A stretch of DNA of 64,000 nucleotides from the NCBI GenBank assembly GCA_002118135.1, contig BDIU01000020.1, positions 62,001 to 126,000 on the forward strand. The letters are read 5' to 3'. The DNA comes from Trebouxia sp. TZW2008. Taxonomy: Eukaryota; Chlorophyta; Trebouxiophyceae; Trebouxiales; Trebouxiaceae. This document shows, piece by piece, positions 35,258 to 48,182 of the stretch (positions within the stretch are counted from its first letter, which is position 1; each line of letters opens with the position of its first letter). The position numbers and the translations under genes were made by a program. A model generated the notes under the pieces. That model saw nothing but the letters and a program-made list of their open reading frames with translations. It searched no databases and was not told the origin of the DNA.

Positions 35258-35959
35258 TGAGCAGTGAACATGCCCTTATGGATGAGTACTCATTTGCCTC
35301 AAACTTTGGACAACTTGTCTGTATTGAGACACGACGTTCCTGCTGAGTGTACTTTGCCTAGGAGCAGAATCAGTGTCACCATGATCAATTGACAAACATT
35401 GTACTCAGCAAGCCTAGACATGATTATAAATTGAGTGTCTCTGGACACAGGAACACTTGAGGTAGCTACGTTGTAGTCCTTTTACATTTCTAGATTTGCA
35501 TCGCCTTGCCAGCAGCAGTTTTGCGAAAGATGTGCAGTCAACGTGTGGTTCCATCTAGATATGTGCATATGTAGACACGCTCAGCGTAGACATGCTCACT
35601 ATGTAATGCTTGCTCCTACTCTTGACCATGTGACTGCAACAGGCAGAGCTTGTAAGCTATTCAGCTCTGCCTGGGCAGACAACAATAGTACTGCGCTCAT
35701 CTGTGCGTGCAAGACATGACTTTTCAGCTTTCAAGAAGAAGAATTTCACATTCAAGCCAGCCCCGTGTATCATGATGACGTCATGCCGGCACATTTAACA
35801 CAAGATGCAGCGACTTTAAGCCAGAGAAATCGCGTCGGCATTGAGGCTAACCCGGGCAACTCGCAAGTGTTTCGTGCATCGATATCGTCCTGATCTCCGC
35901 TGCACTCGCGAGGACCAGACTGCTGAGGCCAGAGCTGTGCATACGTGACGGTTGTCAGC
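35258..35959. other. Intergenic upstream of hydrolase copy 2
   Basis: No gene was seen. The stretch directly before 35960 probably holds the promoter and 5' UTR of hydrolase copy 2. Confidence 0.5.
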
Positions 35960-38900
35960 ATGGCGATCTGCAGGGCAGTGCAGGTACCACGCTATGTGTG
36001 TGAGCATGCTTAGGTCAATCCGTAGGCCGTCAGCAATAAGAGGCGTCGAGCTTAGTTGCGCAGTCCATGAAGTTAAAGAAACACGCAGCTAGCATAGCAT
36101 CCTAGTCCTTGCAACGCAGCAACTGTCGAGGGGAACAGTCCGTGCTGCGCTGCAGGGGGTTGCTTGCTGCTGCATCATCGCAGCTTTCCTGTGCAGCAGC
36201 GCTGCAGCATCACCAGCTGAAGCCAACTACAACTTTTCTTACGGCTTCAACCCTTCCGTCATAGCCGTGAATCCTGTGAACTATACAGACGACAACGGCA
36301 CTGCGCTACGGGTATGCAATCTTCTTTGGCCAGTGTTTGAGGTGTTGTGCCCACCACGTGCTTATGGCTGACATGCCAAGTCTGGAGCACTGCAGCAAAT
36401 GCTTTTGCTGCTCTTAGGGCTACCTTGCATATGACAATTCAACCTCAGCACAGCGCCCTGCTGTGGTGATCATCCCTGATTATGACGGCATTGGCCCCTA
36501 CGAACTGTGGAGGGCCAACCTTCTGGCTCAATTGGGTTATGCAGGTTGGCTCACTAGCATTTGAAACCCCATTGTCATCAGCTTTCAGAACTCATTTGTG
36601 TGCAACTGCCAATAACAGCCATACATCATCACAAGTCTGTGTTCTGCAGCCTTTGTGGCTGATATTTATGGAGTGGCTCAAGCACAAGGGCCAGTGTTGA
36701 CAGCCATGCAGAGCTCACAGCTTGACATGATGTATCTCACCAACCCTGAACTGCTTCTAGCGCGTGTGGGTGCCGCTGTCAATGAGGTACTTTCCCAAAT
36801 ATACTGTATATGCAATTCTGCAGCCTGAATTCACTGTGAATTTGAAGATGTGCCCCTTTTGTAGTCCTTAAGTAGTCTTAGGAAGTGCTGGCGCCACAGG
36901 GTGACCTGTAGAACACATTCTATCTGCAAGATCTGCAAAATGACTTGTGCATCTCTAGACAAAGTCATTGCCCTGAGATGACACCTTCCATGCCTGCTTG
37001 ATGGTACTAAAGCTAGCAGTAACGCATCCTTGCACAAAGTCACTACTGAGAACATTTGACACCCTTGATATCTGTTTGCTGATACTCAAAGACAGCAATT
37101 AGGCATTTCTGCCCAATGTCATTACTGGAAATAAATGACACTTCTGCTGCCTGCTTGATGCTGCTGAAAGACAGCAGTTACGTACTGCTGCACAAAGTCA
37201 TGACTGAAACTATTGGCCACCCTTTGTGCTTGCTTGACGCTACTGAAAGACAGCTATACAGTTCATGATGCAAGCTCAGCAGCAAGTCATTGCTTATAAT
37301 CGACCTGCTTACTGCTTGCTTGATGACATCCAACAGACAGCTCTAACATCATGCTGCAGGCTCAGCAGCAGCCGCAAGTCAGGACCAACTCAACAGTTGT
37401 GATTGGGTACTGCTTTGGGGCAGCTGCTGTGCTGGATCTGGCAGCCAGCTACCCTGACCCCATCACTGACAATGTACTAGGTGACTTCACATCATCTCGC
37501 AAAGCAACTGCAATACTTACAATGTTGCGCATGGTGATGTGCTGAGTAGGATGGCAGGGCATGATGCATGGTATGTCTGCAAGGCCAGGAACTTGCTGGC
37601 ATGAAGACTGCAGTTTATGTGCTCACTTAATGTGCTGTGATGTCAGCCCTACGGCAGCAGTTTACATGCTGCTCATATGATGCCAGCCAGACTGATGCTG
37701 CTTCTGCAACCAGCAATGCTGCTGTTTTGTGTTGGGTGCTCATTCATTCTTCACAGTCGCAAAGCATTGGACCAGCATGGCAGTATTTGTGCCATGTCTG
37801 CACTCACATGCTGTCAAACTGTTGTGTAAGGACATTCTGTGGGTCTCACAGGAGCGGCACAGCATGCCCATTCAGTTGCACTGTTTGCTGCAAGGACGTA
37901 TCAGAAATTTGCATATTCCATTCTGCTGCTCATTCAGGTCTTCCTCTGTATGATGCTGTTTTGCAGGTGTTGTCAGGTTCCAGGTTGCGTCCCCACTGCT
38001 AAGTTGGGCTGCATTGCACATGGTTGTGGGTAGCAAAGATCAGTCTCTGTTGCAAAGGCGCCGACACACATGTCAAATTGTGCTGATTTCCAGGTGTGGT
38101 GGGGTTCCATGTTGCGGCTCCACCATCAGCCAGCATCAACATGTCGGAAGGTAACCCCATCCGCATCTCTGTGCAGCAGGGCTTTGATGACCCCAGCGTC
38201 CCCCCCGAGCAAGCCCTCATGACTCAGGTGACTGAGCTCTACCAGCTGCAAAAGACAGAAATCTCTCCTTGTGGGGACTCTTCATATACTCTTATAGTAT
38301 GGACAAGGCAGTTGAGAACCATTCACTGCATTCTGACTGCAGTGATAGCTCTCAGTGCAGTCTCAGTAAACGCAATTTGCTGCAAGGAAGAGGTGTGGCG
38401 ATGAAAGCAGTCAGTGTAAGGAGAAATTAACTAGTCTGAAACTGCTGCTCTGTGGTGGCCAGCATCTGCTCAGCCTTATGGCGCAGTCACGTCCATACAT
38501 CCACATTGCAGCATTGGAGTTTACAGCTTGCAATCAATCATTTGCCCCTAATCCTAGTTGACTCCCTTAATGCATAACTGTTCTGCTGTGCAGGAAATGT
38601 GGGACACTCTGGGGATCGTCTTTGAGTGGACATGGTACTCTCAGACGCTTCACGCATACACAGAGCCTCCTCTTGTGGGCTCCAGTGCCACTGCGGTAAG
38701 CGCAAAACCAAACTGAGCTGTGACAAAATTGCCAAGCCTTCAAAATCCTGCTTCAACCCTTCTCATGAGCATGACTTTGGCGTTCTCATGGACATTCTCA
38801 TGCCCAAATCTGTTAGCCTGTGCATGTTGCTGCCTCATGCATATGTTCTTTCTAGCTTTTGTACATATGTAAGGGACACACAAGCACTGGATTGCTGCTT

Positions 38901-39128
38901 GACACTCATGCATTGGCAGCTAGAGCTCAATAGCTGCTGTCTTTGGCAGATTGTGAGGTTGACATGATGAAGTTTGATGTCTTGCAGATGCAAGCATACA
39001 ATGCTGTGGCAGATCAGCGCTCTTGGCAGACCCTGAGAACTTTCCTGCTGGATGTGTTCGGCTATGTCACTCCCCAGAATCAGTATACCAACACCACAGT
39101 GTCTGACATCAGCAGCAGCTTTGCTTGA
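35960..39128 (+). CDS. Secreted dienelactone-hydrolase-family protein, copy 2
   Basis: This is a paralogue of the gene at 22092-25659, on the same strand about 14 kb away. Exons: 35960-35983, 36156-36311, 36418-36544, 36650-36786, 37360-37480, 38094-38227, 38594-38695, 38988-39128, giving 313 residues with all phases joining. The last six exons have exactly the lengths seen in copy 1 (127, 137, 121, 134, 102, 141). There is a short leader exon (MAICRAVQ), then a hydrophobic signal segment (CCCIIAAFLCSSAAAS). The catalytic motifs are intact: GYCFGAA (Cys), QQGFDDPSVPPE (Asp) and QTLHAYTEP (His). The second Gly after the nucleophile is Ala here. All donors are GT. Confidence 0.92.
36985..37375 (+). 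repeat. Tandem units and ghost acceptor before hydrolase copy 2 exon 5
   Basis: The intron holds about five degenerate units of roughly 75-85 bp built on 'cctgcttgatg.tactgaaagacag...gcacaaagtcat' (near 36992, 37073, 37149, 37228, 37314). One unit at about 37280 repeats the exon start (aagctcagcagcaagtca) found at 37358, without the intervening ccg. Confidence 0.7.
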
Positions 39129-39956
39129 GCCAAAGATTGAGCTACTGGCAGCTGTGCAGTGACCCTGAATGCAGCTTCATGTGACCTGCCCATGACAATG
39201 CAGACACTCACTACACTGCTACCTGACAGCAATGGTGGTATTGCCTACTGTCTGCCGTGCATGCGACTGCTCAGGTCAAAGTTCAACTGTGTCTGCAGGC
39301 AGAGCAGCATGCAGTATTGTCATTGCTTGACTATTGTGATTGCAATCAAACATTATGGCGAACATGGCATCATTCCTGCAGAATTCCAGCTGAGCTTGCA
39401 ATTGGTGCTATTGTGATACAATTATCAATTGCTAGTTCAGTCAGGTTATACTTTTAATTATATTTGAGATATACCATGTGACCATAGCAACCATCTCATC
39501 AGCTGGTAATGTGCAAACGGAGTTCCGGCGGCACGGGCTATTTCCTGCAGCTCGTGCTTTGATCACAGCATTATGAGATTGCATTGATGTGCGTGGTTAA
39601 TAATGCTCAAAGCCCTCCTTCAAGCAGGCATGGCTACAGGTTCCTGAGCTGTTAATAGAAAGCACCATGATACATCAAACATATCATGAAGACTGGCTTT
39701 CATGTCAATGTCGTGAAACAGGCCCAGAGTTGCTCCAGGTTGTAGCGACATGCAGGCCAAGGCGCTGCATTTTTGCAGTATTAGTTGGGCGCTACAGGAC
39801 CTAAGAGACTTGAAATCAACTCACTGACACAGAGCAGCAGTTGATGCGTGAACGAGCACAAACTTTCACAGTACCTGTCCAAATGTCAAACGAAATCAAA
39901 GGCGGCAGACAACACGTCAAAAGTGGTTGCATGAGTCATAATAGCAGATCAAAGTA
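39129..39956. other. Intergenic between convergent genes
   Basis: The stretch separates the 3' ends of hydrolase copy 2 (+) and the GPR107-like gene (-). It contains an AT-rich run near 39440-39475 but no gene. Confidence 0.5.
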
Positions 39957-41869
39957 CTAGACGTCGTTGTCCTCAGTTGAGACAGCAAAGTAGGGGTTTT
40001 CAGCATGCGGCCTGAACTTGAGAGCAGTCAAAACATAAAACAACAACGTAGCCAACTCGCCAGCAGCATCACTCAACCAAACATACTTGTAAGACATGGT
40101 GCTTCTCAGCAAGTAAACAACTATCCTTGTAAAGTAGATGTAACACACAACAAGCACATAAAACTCCCTAAACAGCTTCATTTTTGCCAAGCTCCTGGCA
40201 GCTTTTCCATCTGTTTCTGCAGCCTCTTTCAAATGCTTGATGGACCAAACAATTGGAAACAGAATGGCACAACAGCAGATGATGTCAACAACATGAAAAA
40301 CATCTCGCCATGTGAACCAGTTTCTGACTGCTGGGCTGTTTTCATCCAAGATCACAATTGCAACCTCAGCAAAGACTTGCAGCGGAATCACAAACAGCAG
40401 GATCCTTTTCTCATTCTCGCCCAGCAGCGGCTTCATGTAAGACCAGCCAGTGCCAATCAGAATGACAACAGTGAAGAATAAGACCCCTCGCAAAAAGGTG
40501 AAAATGTAGAAGGCTATATTCCAGCCATCAGGGTGCCCAGTGGTGCGTATCAAGTGGAACATGCCAAACTGACTGAGCAAGGTCAGGGCTTTGAAGGAGA
40601 CCAGGACTATCATGAAGACGTGTATCCGGTGAGCGTTCTTGCGTGCTGTGAACACCACGCCTGACCACAGAATCCCCGCAACAACAAATAGAATGAAGGC
40701 GGACTGCATGGCAACAGCATAGCAGGTTCAGTCAGATGTGCATGATTGGTACATGCTACTAGGTGATGCACCCCAGTGTCATCTCTTACATGGTCTGCGT
40801 ACAAGTACGAGAACCATGCCCAATGTCCATGTGCAATTAGTATGCAGCATGCTACAACAGTCCATTCAATGTATGCATCCCAGCTGCGCCGCTGCACACA
40901 TGTAGCAACGATGACATGTCTTGACACATAGACAGTGTCTTGTTGAGCGCTGATGGCATGATGTTCTGTGAACAAGGCTGTGGCTGTGGACAAGACGGTG
41001 GCTTGCCAGTCGCTCAGCACTAGATGGATTTGTGAAATGTACAGTGTAGGCAGGAGTGAGCATGCTTGCTGTCCACAGGTCCTGAGTACAATCCCAAATG
41101 CGAGCTGGCACAGCACTTTGGCCACACACATCAAGCACTTGAGCAGATACGTGCGATGATCTTTACATTCTTGAGGTCCGCTGATCGGCTTTTGAAGGCT
41201 TACCAGGTATACAGAAGGGATCATATCCTCGCCTATTGCCAGATAATCTCGCTGCCCGCCATGTACATTGTACATGGATACAGCGAGGTCAAATGAGACC
41301 ACAGAGGGCTTTTGACAATTGGCGAAGAACAGGGACCATTCGCCGCCATTATAGCTAGGAACCAGATTTGTCATGGTATCAGACAGCGATGTGCTATTTT
41401 GTCCCTCTTGTGCGTTTTGTTCCACCTGTTTGAGGGTCAATAGCTTGATTGCTGTCTCGGCTTCCAGGGCACATGTGCCTTGTTCCAGGTCAACTTCTAG
41501 CTGCGCTTCTGCCTGAAGTATCGGCACAATAGCAGTAAGCAGCAGCCATGGTGAAAACTGCCCACACAGCAGCTGAGAACTTCGGTCAGCAGATGACAAC
41601 AGTTTTGCGAGACGACGATGGGGAGCGAGGACCTGAGTTGAGGTGATGAAGAAGCCTTGCAGCGCCGTGTCTACGTTGCTGCGGTGCAGCTCCAGATTGC
41701 TCACAGTCATGTCCAGGTGACCTTCTGTCCCAAAGCCAAAGGGCTCGGCCAGCAAGATGATGCCTCTGCCATCTCTTTCTATCACAGAGTCACTGATTTT
41801 TGCGTGTGCCGAGCACGCCACAGAGAGCGTCACGACAAGCACAACGAACCCCTTGAGACCCACAGCCAT
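39957..41869 (-). CDS. GPR107/GPR108-like seven-TM protein (LUSTR/GOST family)
   Basis: This is a Golgi/endosomal seven-TM protein linked in other organisms to membrane trafficking (plant counterparts: CAND-type). There are two exons: 41204-41869 and 39957-40703, giving about 470 residues, phase 0. The N-terminal signal peptide is LKGFVVLVVTLSVACSAHA, followed by a lumenal domain rich in beta-type sequence. The seven TM helices are all in exon 2. Family motifs are strong: HRIHVFMIVLVSFKALTLL, LIGTGWSYMKPLLGENEKR, IPLQVFAEVAIVI, FPIVWSIKHLKEAAETDGKA, LAKMKLFREFYVLVVCYIYF and FRPHAENPYF. An in-frame Met at 41884 is an alternative start. Confidence 0.93.
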
Positions 41870-42507
41870 GTCTGGATCAAACACTTATTTTTCTTGGCAC
41901 AGATTCCCTTGCTCAAGCACAGAACAATCCGCAGGCTGCATTGCAGCCGTAGCGCGTAGCCTATGACGCTGCCTCTACAGGGGGACGACTTTGTTCTTGA
42001 TCGGGCCAAACGACGCGCTTGTTCATCTTCAACATTTGCATGCATGCAGGGCATCAGTCAGTGACAGTCAGTGTGAAGTTCATGTTTGCTGTGAATTTCA
42101 TTTGCATGCATGCAGGTGACACTTGCATGCAGCAAACAACACTATGATATCATGTGGTCTGTGTGCCTTTGTTTGCTGCATACAGTCATGCAATGCATCA
42201 AGCATGAATAGGCTGCCTAACCAAGCCATATGCATGCCATGCGCTGCGAAATGGCCAATGCAAACCTCACCTGTGCATCATGACAAGCAATGTAGCCTTT
42301 CCCGTAGAGCAGAAAGTCGTGAGGCACTGCCCAAGAACTCTAAAGTGGTAAGGCCACTCGAGGTTGTGAGGCATTGGTGACCGTGCGAAGCCTGGTATAA
42401 TGACTAATGGCATGCATCTGAGCATGCAACTGCACTGGCTCTGCAATCTGATGGACGCATTTGAGCTTCGCTGCTGGGAACTGATTTGGCGGACGTGATT
42501 CTTCCGC
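41870..42507. promoter_or_regulatory. Shared upstream region, GPR107-like (-) and SDR (+)
   Basis: The genes diverge from this stretch of about 640 bp. It contains repeated tttgcatgcatgcagg strings (near 42030 and 42100) and other TGCA-rich palindromes. The promoter role is inferred from layout. Confidence 0.45.
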
Positions 42508-45158
42508 ATGCGTTGCAGTAGCTTACGCACCGCCAGTGTGCTTAGCATGAACACCTCATGTCATCAACACCAGACGTTCAGGGCTTTCAGTAGGCATGCA
42601 ACCTGCAGTTGCACGAACAGCCGGGTGACGCGCAGTCAAGGTCTTCACTTATCGTCACCAGCAAGCACAAACACGCGAGAATTGACAAGTACCCGCGCTG
42701 CAAGAAAGCACGCGCGCATAATCACAGTGGCCGGCACGCTGGTGCGCTCCTGATCACTAGGTCTCCTGTGCTGAGTCAACCATTTCATATTCAAATAATG
42801 CAGCAAATGCCGTCTGTGAAGCTGGCACATGTAATGTAGGACTCTGGCGATTGCGCGCTTGTTGTTGGAGCAACAGGTGGAGTGGGTCAAGTTCTGACTG
42901 GCAAACTGCTTGATGTGAGCTTGTCCATCAGCTGTGGCACCATGTGCAAGAACATTTGCACTGAATTCTTGACTGTGTGTCTTGCACATCATAGCGAGGA
43001 TACAAAGTCAAAGCGCTATCCAGAAATCCTGACAAAGCACGCAGCCTGTTTGGGGATGCAAAGAATTTGCAGGTATGTAGACCATGCTTCTGCTGCAAGC
43101 TGTTGAAATGCACGCCTGCTCAACTCACCGCAGACATGTCATCTGCGTTGCCTGCTTTTGAACAGCACCGCAGGGACGCCACGGTCTAACTGAGGCCCTT
43201 GCAACACGCCTGACTGCATAGGCTTGTTCTAGTCTATCTTTCTCTATCTTACAAGCATAGCATGATGTCTTATAAGCATTGCTGCTGCAAGCTTTCACAG
43301 ACATAGCATGACCAGCTTGCAGCTGGTGCAAGGTGACTGTCGGGAGACCCGACAACTACAGAATGTTTTCGATGGCGTAGATGCCGTCATCTGCGTTCTT
43401 GGCACCACAGCATTCCCCTCAGCAAGGTACACATCCTGACTTTGAAGATGTGCTCATGCAGCCTATTTGCTCAATGCATTTGTGCGTCAGGCATGCTCTT
43501 GCAGACTGTTGGCGCTGAATCAGTGAATGCGTGTTCGACTCAAACAAGCAGTCTGATAATGATGTATGCAGTATTGTTCAGGTGGAAAGGCGGCAATGGT
43601 CCTGAGCAAACAGATTCAATTGCAACTGGCAATCTAATAAAGGCCACCCCACGGAGCGTCAAGCGCTTTGTGCTGGTCACTTCAGCTGGAGTTGAGCGGT
43701 ACAACAAGCTGCCGTTCAGCATACTCAACCTGTTTGGTGAGTGGTCTATTCCTTTACTAGCCATATGAACAGCACTGAATGTGCTGATACTGCCACTCAT
43801 GAATGTCTTGACAGAGGCATTGTTTTTGTTGTTGTCTTCCTGCTGTAAGCAGCAAGCAGCTTGTAGCACATGAATCACAAAATGTGCTGGTCAACAGGGC
43901 TTTCTGTAGCAGCTAGTTCAAGTCACAGTCATCTGCCTGATACAATGCATATGCCACACTGCCACATTTGCCAATATGCAGCCTTTGCCTGCTTGGCGTC
44001 CAGCGCTTCACCTACAAACATGCTGCCACATGTCAGATTGGGCAACTTTGGCACACGGCTTATTGGGCTAGAGGAAGTTTCAGACCAGCCCATGTGCAGT
44101 CAGACTGCCATGCAGAAATTGAATTGAGTTGAGAGTCATTTTGCAGCTCTGATACGACTGACTTTGGTCAGAGTTGTCTGAAGGCAGTTCGTTGCTATTT
44201 CATCCATTCAACAGGGTCAGTAAATCCCAATAGCACGCCTGCAGATGATGACGATGCTCATGACGGTGATAGCATGCAGGGGTACTGAAGTTCAAGCGCC
44301 AGTCTGAAGAGGCTTTGCAGCAAAGCGGGTTGCCTTACACCATTTTGCGGCCAGGCAGGCTGACTGATGGGCCCTACACTTCATACGATCTCAACACGCT
44401 GCTGCAAGCCACAGCTGGTAACAGGCAGGACATCCAGATTGCAAGCAAGGATGAGCTCAATGGCGAGACCTCAAGGATAGCACTGGCAGGTATGCCTTTC
44501 CTGCTGTTACATACTCTCTTCCTTAAACGTAGTGTACTCTTCCCTAAACCCTACAACCGCGCCTCTAAACCCTAAAGCGTGGGCCTAATACAAAAGTACG
44601 AAAACAAAAAATGGTTACCCTGTGCATAGCCCCTCTGCAGCAGGCTGGTACTGACGCAGCCACAGGTCAGGTGACATTCCTGTGGTTCAGTCCTGACAAT
44701 GCAGTCAACTTGGTAGTTGCTAATTACAGTTGTGTGCAAATGCTGTATCACACAGAGTTGAGGCGGACATGGGTATGTGTACACAACAATATCCCCAGCT
44801 GCCTCTTTAGACAGAGGCTCGGGTTATGACGCCTAACGGCGTAGATCTTTTTTTTTTCTTTTCACAATCCCTGTTTGGCTACCCAGGATGCAGCAGTACA
44901 GTATGGCACTGAACTTCACTCAAGTCTGGACAGTGCCTACAGCTTGTGACATGCCATTGGCGCTCAGCGAGCAGGCTTGACCAAGTCTATGCAAAACTTG
45001 GGTACTGACTGCTGATGTCTGCTTATGTTGCAGAGGCTCTGCTGCAATCATTGCAGCTGTCTGAGACAGAAAACAAGGTGTTTGCGCTCACAAGCACAGA
45101 GGGTCAGGGCCCTGGCACAGACAAGGCACAGTGGCAGGCGCTGTTTCAATCAGCATGA
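42508..45158 (+). CDS. NAD(P)-binding Rossmann protein, atypical SDR/NmrA-like, likely plastid
   Basis: Exons: 42508-42741, 42840-42914, 42995-43072, 43323-43426, 43582-43736, 44280-44489, 45034-45158, giving 326 residues with all phases joining. The first exon is Ser/Thr/Arg-rich and low in acidic residues, as expected of a chloroplast transit peptide; a Met at 42547 is an alternative start. The dinucleotide-binding loop is LVVGATGGVGQ, followed by YKVKALSRNPDKA, DAVICVLGTTAFPSAR, RFVLVTSAGVERYNKLPF and SGLPYTILRPGRLTDGPYTS. These are typical of atypical SDRs from plants and cyanobacteria. The enzyme reaction is unknown; a regulatory NAD(P)H-sensing role is equally possible. Confidence 0.9.
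44554..44577. repeat. Short telomere-like CCCTAAA repeats inside an intron
   Basis: Three CCCTAAA-type units (ccctaaaccc near 44540 and ctaaaccctaaa near 44564) occur within about 40 bases of the SDR gene's sixth intron. They are interrupted, so not an active telomere. Confidence 0.5.
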
Positions 45159-45436
45159 AGACAATGGCAAGCACAAAGTCGAGAGGGCCATAAAGCTCAA
45201 TTTGGTTATGGATAGCAGTCCTTCATCTTGAATGTGCCAGATATTGAGCCTTCAGTCCTTAATCATGTTGACAATTCCAATGTTGAAGCATCAGTACATT
45301 TGAGTTATTTGATATGTTTGTCAGCAGCATGCACGGTTAATGTGAAGCAACTGGCTTCAGCAGTATTCTGTACAGCAACTACCACAGCGCAAGTGCTGCC
45401 CAACAGCAAAACCTTCAGCCTGCATCAGCCTGGCCG
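45159..45436. other. Intergenic between convergent genes
   Basis: The 3' ends of the SDR gene (+) and the membrane-protein gene (-) face each other here. No gene or clear motif was seen. Confidence 0.5.
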
Positions 45437-48182
45437 TCAAATGTGTGCAGCAATTGCATTGCTGATAGCGTTTGGCAACACCTTCATCGCTGTGGCTGTG
45501 GCTTTGTGGTAAATGCTCTGAAACACAGCAGTTCTTGTGATGAATGGCAAGACACAATCCAACGCCTTGAACATAGCTGCGCTGATGGCAACATTCTGCA
45601 TCCTAAAGAACAGCAGACCCATGCCCCTTTCCTTCCCAAGGCCGGTCAACAAATGCTTCATGTCACGCCCCTCACTCGAAACCACTTCGTGGAAACAGCT
45701 GGCAGCTGAAAACAGCAGCGAGGCTCTGATGGTGTGCTCCAGCAGCTGGAAGATGTATGTGTGTAGATCTGTGACTCCACCATTGAGAACAACTGCTGCC
45801 CCTGCAAAGCCACACAAGATCAGTAAGTGCAGTCCCAAGCTGCTTCTGCTCACAGAGGCCCTGACATCTGACGCCTGACAGCAAAGGCATAATCACCTTG
45901 ACTCTGTTTCATGCGCAACGTTCAAACTTGTGCAGCATGTGCATGAGCTTAGGTGTTAGTATTGTCCCAGATGCGCCCATGCCCAAGTGACCTTCAAGCA
46001 TCACAGCCACTGAATATTGAGCAAGCTCATCGGCATAGGTTGCATGCAGCGATGGTTGATCAGCTGTAACAGACAAGCAACGCAAGGAATACAGTAGTGA
46101 GCTTTGCGTTTGAGGGAGTTTCCACTGGACTACGCGATGTTGGCAGCGCCCAGCAACGACGCCATGAGTGAAGATGCTGCAGACCCTGGTGCAGCTTTGG
46201 TGTACCACGCAAAGCCAAACAAACTTACCTAGCAGCAGTGTAGACAAAGCTTGAAGCGCCAAAGCCAACCCACATGTCCGCATTGAGTCCATCACCACCT
46301 CTAGGATTGTTGTTTCTGTCAGGTTGAACTCATAGCAGGAGTCCTTTTGCCCAGTCTCGCCCTTTTCACCCTTGTCATCAGCTTTCTCTTCAGAGTCCTG
46401 TGAGCTTTCTGAGCCGCTCTGCTCGTTCTCATCCTTCTTTTCTTCTTCATCATCTTTCTCATCTAGCTCCTGTTGCATCATGCACACAGATCTTTGTATG
46501 CACTGCGCTGCTTAAGGTTTGTGATGTGGCTGCCTGCACAAGGTTGATGCTTGAGAAATGACAGCATATCAGCGCTGTGCTCATTTCTGCCAAGATCACC
46601 TACTGTCCCTGAATTGATTCTGCACCATGCCTCAGATGCTGCAGGCTTGTGAGAATCACCTCAAGGTCAGACCAACGAGCGTTGCTCTTGCATGCTACCA
46701 TTTGTTATCAGGAAGGATACCAAGGCCAAGCTACAACCTGACAACGAGCAACATGCATGCCGCCACTTGTTGTCAGGAGGCGTTTCAAGGCCATACTACA
46801 ACCTGACAACAAGCAAAGACCAAGCAGAGAATGAGCAGAATGCTTACCGGATTGCTTGCAGGCATGCTGAAAGGTAGCAGCAGGCCTCCAACGACAGTTA
46901 TGGCCGCTCTGTCTAGCCAAGGGATATCCTTAGCATTGCCCTGCCGCATGCCCATCAAGGCCATCGCCCCTTTGCCACTGCCAGGAGTGTACTTCTGCAT
47001 CACTAGTCCCATGGCAGCTGTTCTCACAGCAGCTAGGACTGCACACGCAACAGCAGCAACCACCACTATGTCTGGCCATCGTACTGCTGCCTCTAAGGTC
47101 TGGACCACAGCCAAGCATACTGATAAGGTTGTAACTTGTGTGAACATGACGCCGATCTGTACGATGCCTTGAAACGCGTGTGGCAGCTGCTGATCGGGCT
47201 CTGATGCTGCTGCTTGCTTGAAACTGACGGCTGCCATCCATACGAGTGCGCCAGCAACCAGGGCGTCTAGGAAGTATGCTATGCTGCTGATGCCAAAACC
47301 TCGCATGACAATGAAGGGGATCTTCTCTGCCCTATGTCGGGCTGCCTGCACAGCGCAGACCAAGTAAGCTGCAGCAACAGAGCAAGCTGATGCAAGCAAC
47401 ACAGTAACATGTGGCTGCAGAAAAACATTATGTGCCGCATGCAAGCTTGCATTTGAAGGACCAAAGCACAACATGGCTGCAAATCAGCAATATGTCTTGT
47501 GACTGCTATTGGGCTTCAAGCACAATCAAGTGTCATGCATGTAGCATGGCATGCAAATTGTTGATGCCATTGATGCAGCGCTGGAAGTCTGAGGCAAGGA
47601 CACTGATATGTCTTTACACAACTATGCCCAAGAGACCAGGTATTGTATGAAACCAGGGCATACCTTAGACAATGTCACTGCAATGCTTGCGGCTGCAAGA
47701 GCAAAGTTGCCTAAAGCCAAGCGCCTCATGACTGATGTGAGGTATCTGAACACTCCCTTTTCTTCATCCTTGAACTCGTACTCTCCAACCATGTCTTTCA
47801 GAGCGCAATCACTGGTCTGGACAACCTGACGCTCTACTTTGTTCAGAGCCTTGTCAAGCTTGGATGCCTTCTCTTCACCAATCACATGGCCAGCAGCTGC
47901 CTTTGTAGGGTGCTTGACCTGATGGTCATCAACAGGCCCTTCCTCCTCACCTGCTTTAGAGGATTTGAGCCCAAAAGGGCCTTCTTTTATAGGCTCAGCC
48001 TTTTTGGAAGCGCCATCTGCTACAGGATCGTGCTTGGCTTCTTTATTCTGTTTCCTGAACAAACGGAACTGCCTTAGGGATGCTGTTTGCTGGTGTCTGA
48101 GTGGCAAGCTAATAACTGTACCTGCACTGAGTGATTGGCCTGCAGAGCTTCTGACGCAGTGGTGCGCGAGTTCGCTGCGCAT
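45437..48182 (-). CDS. Unidentified multi-pass membrane protein, about 611 residues
   Basis: Exons: 47664-48182, 46848-47414, 46229-46469, 45920-46063, 45437-45801; all phases join to one frame. The basic Ser/Arg-rich N-terminus (MRSELAHHCVRSSAGQS) may be an organelle-targeting peptide. A charged Lys/Glu region then leads to hydrophobic helices near NFALAAASIAVTL and VTVLLASACSVAAAYLV. Exon 2 adds further TM segments (DIVVVAAVACAVLAAV, AAITVVGGLLLPF). Exon 3 encodes a strongly acidic loop (EKDDEEEKKDENEQSGSE) before another helix. The last exon has amphipathic and hydrophobic helices. No family is recognised; the topology suggests two membrane halves separated by an acidic loop. Confidence 0.75.

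Noticed and set aside
40005..40481. Plus-strand open frame of 158 codons
   Set aside because: Antisense to the GPR107-like exon 39957-40703, whose seven-TM sequence is unmistakable.
40704..41203. Extra GPR107-like exon suggested by LPTLYIS near 41050
   Set aside because: The two main exons join directly in phase at the family-conserved position, so this stretch is intron, perhaps another ghost.
46692..46830. Repeated 'accaaggccaagctacaacctgacaacgagca' blocks as a gene part
   Set aside because: Two short direct repeats inside the intron next to exon 46848-47414; non-coding.
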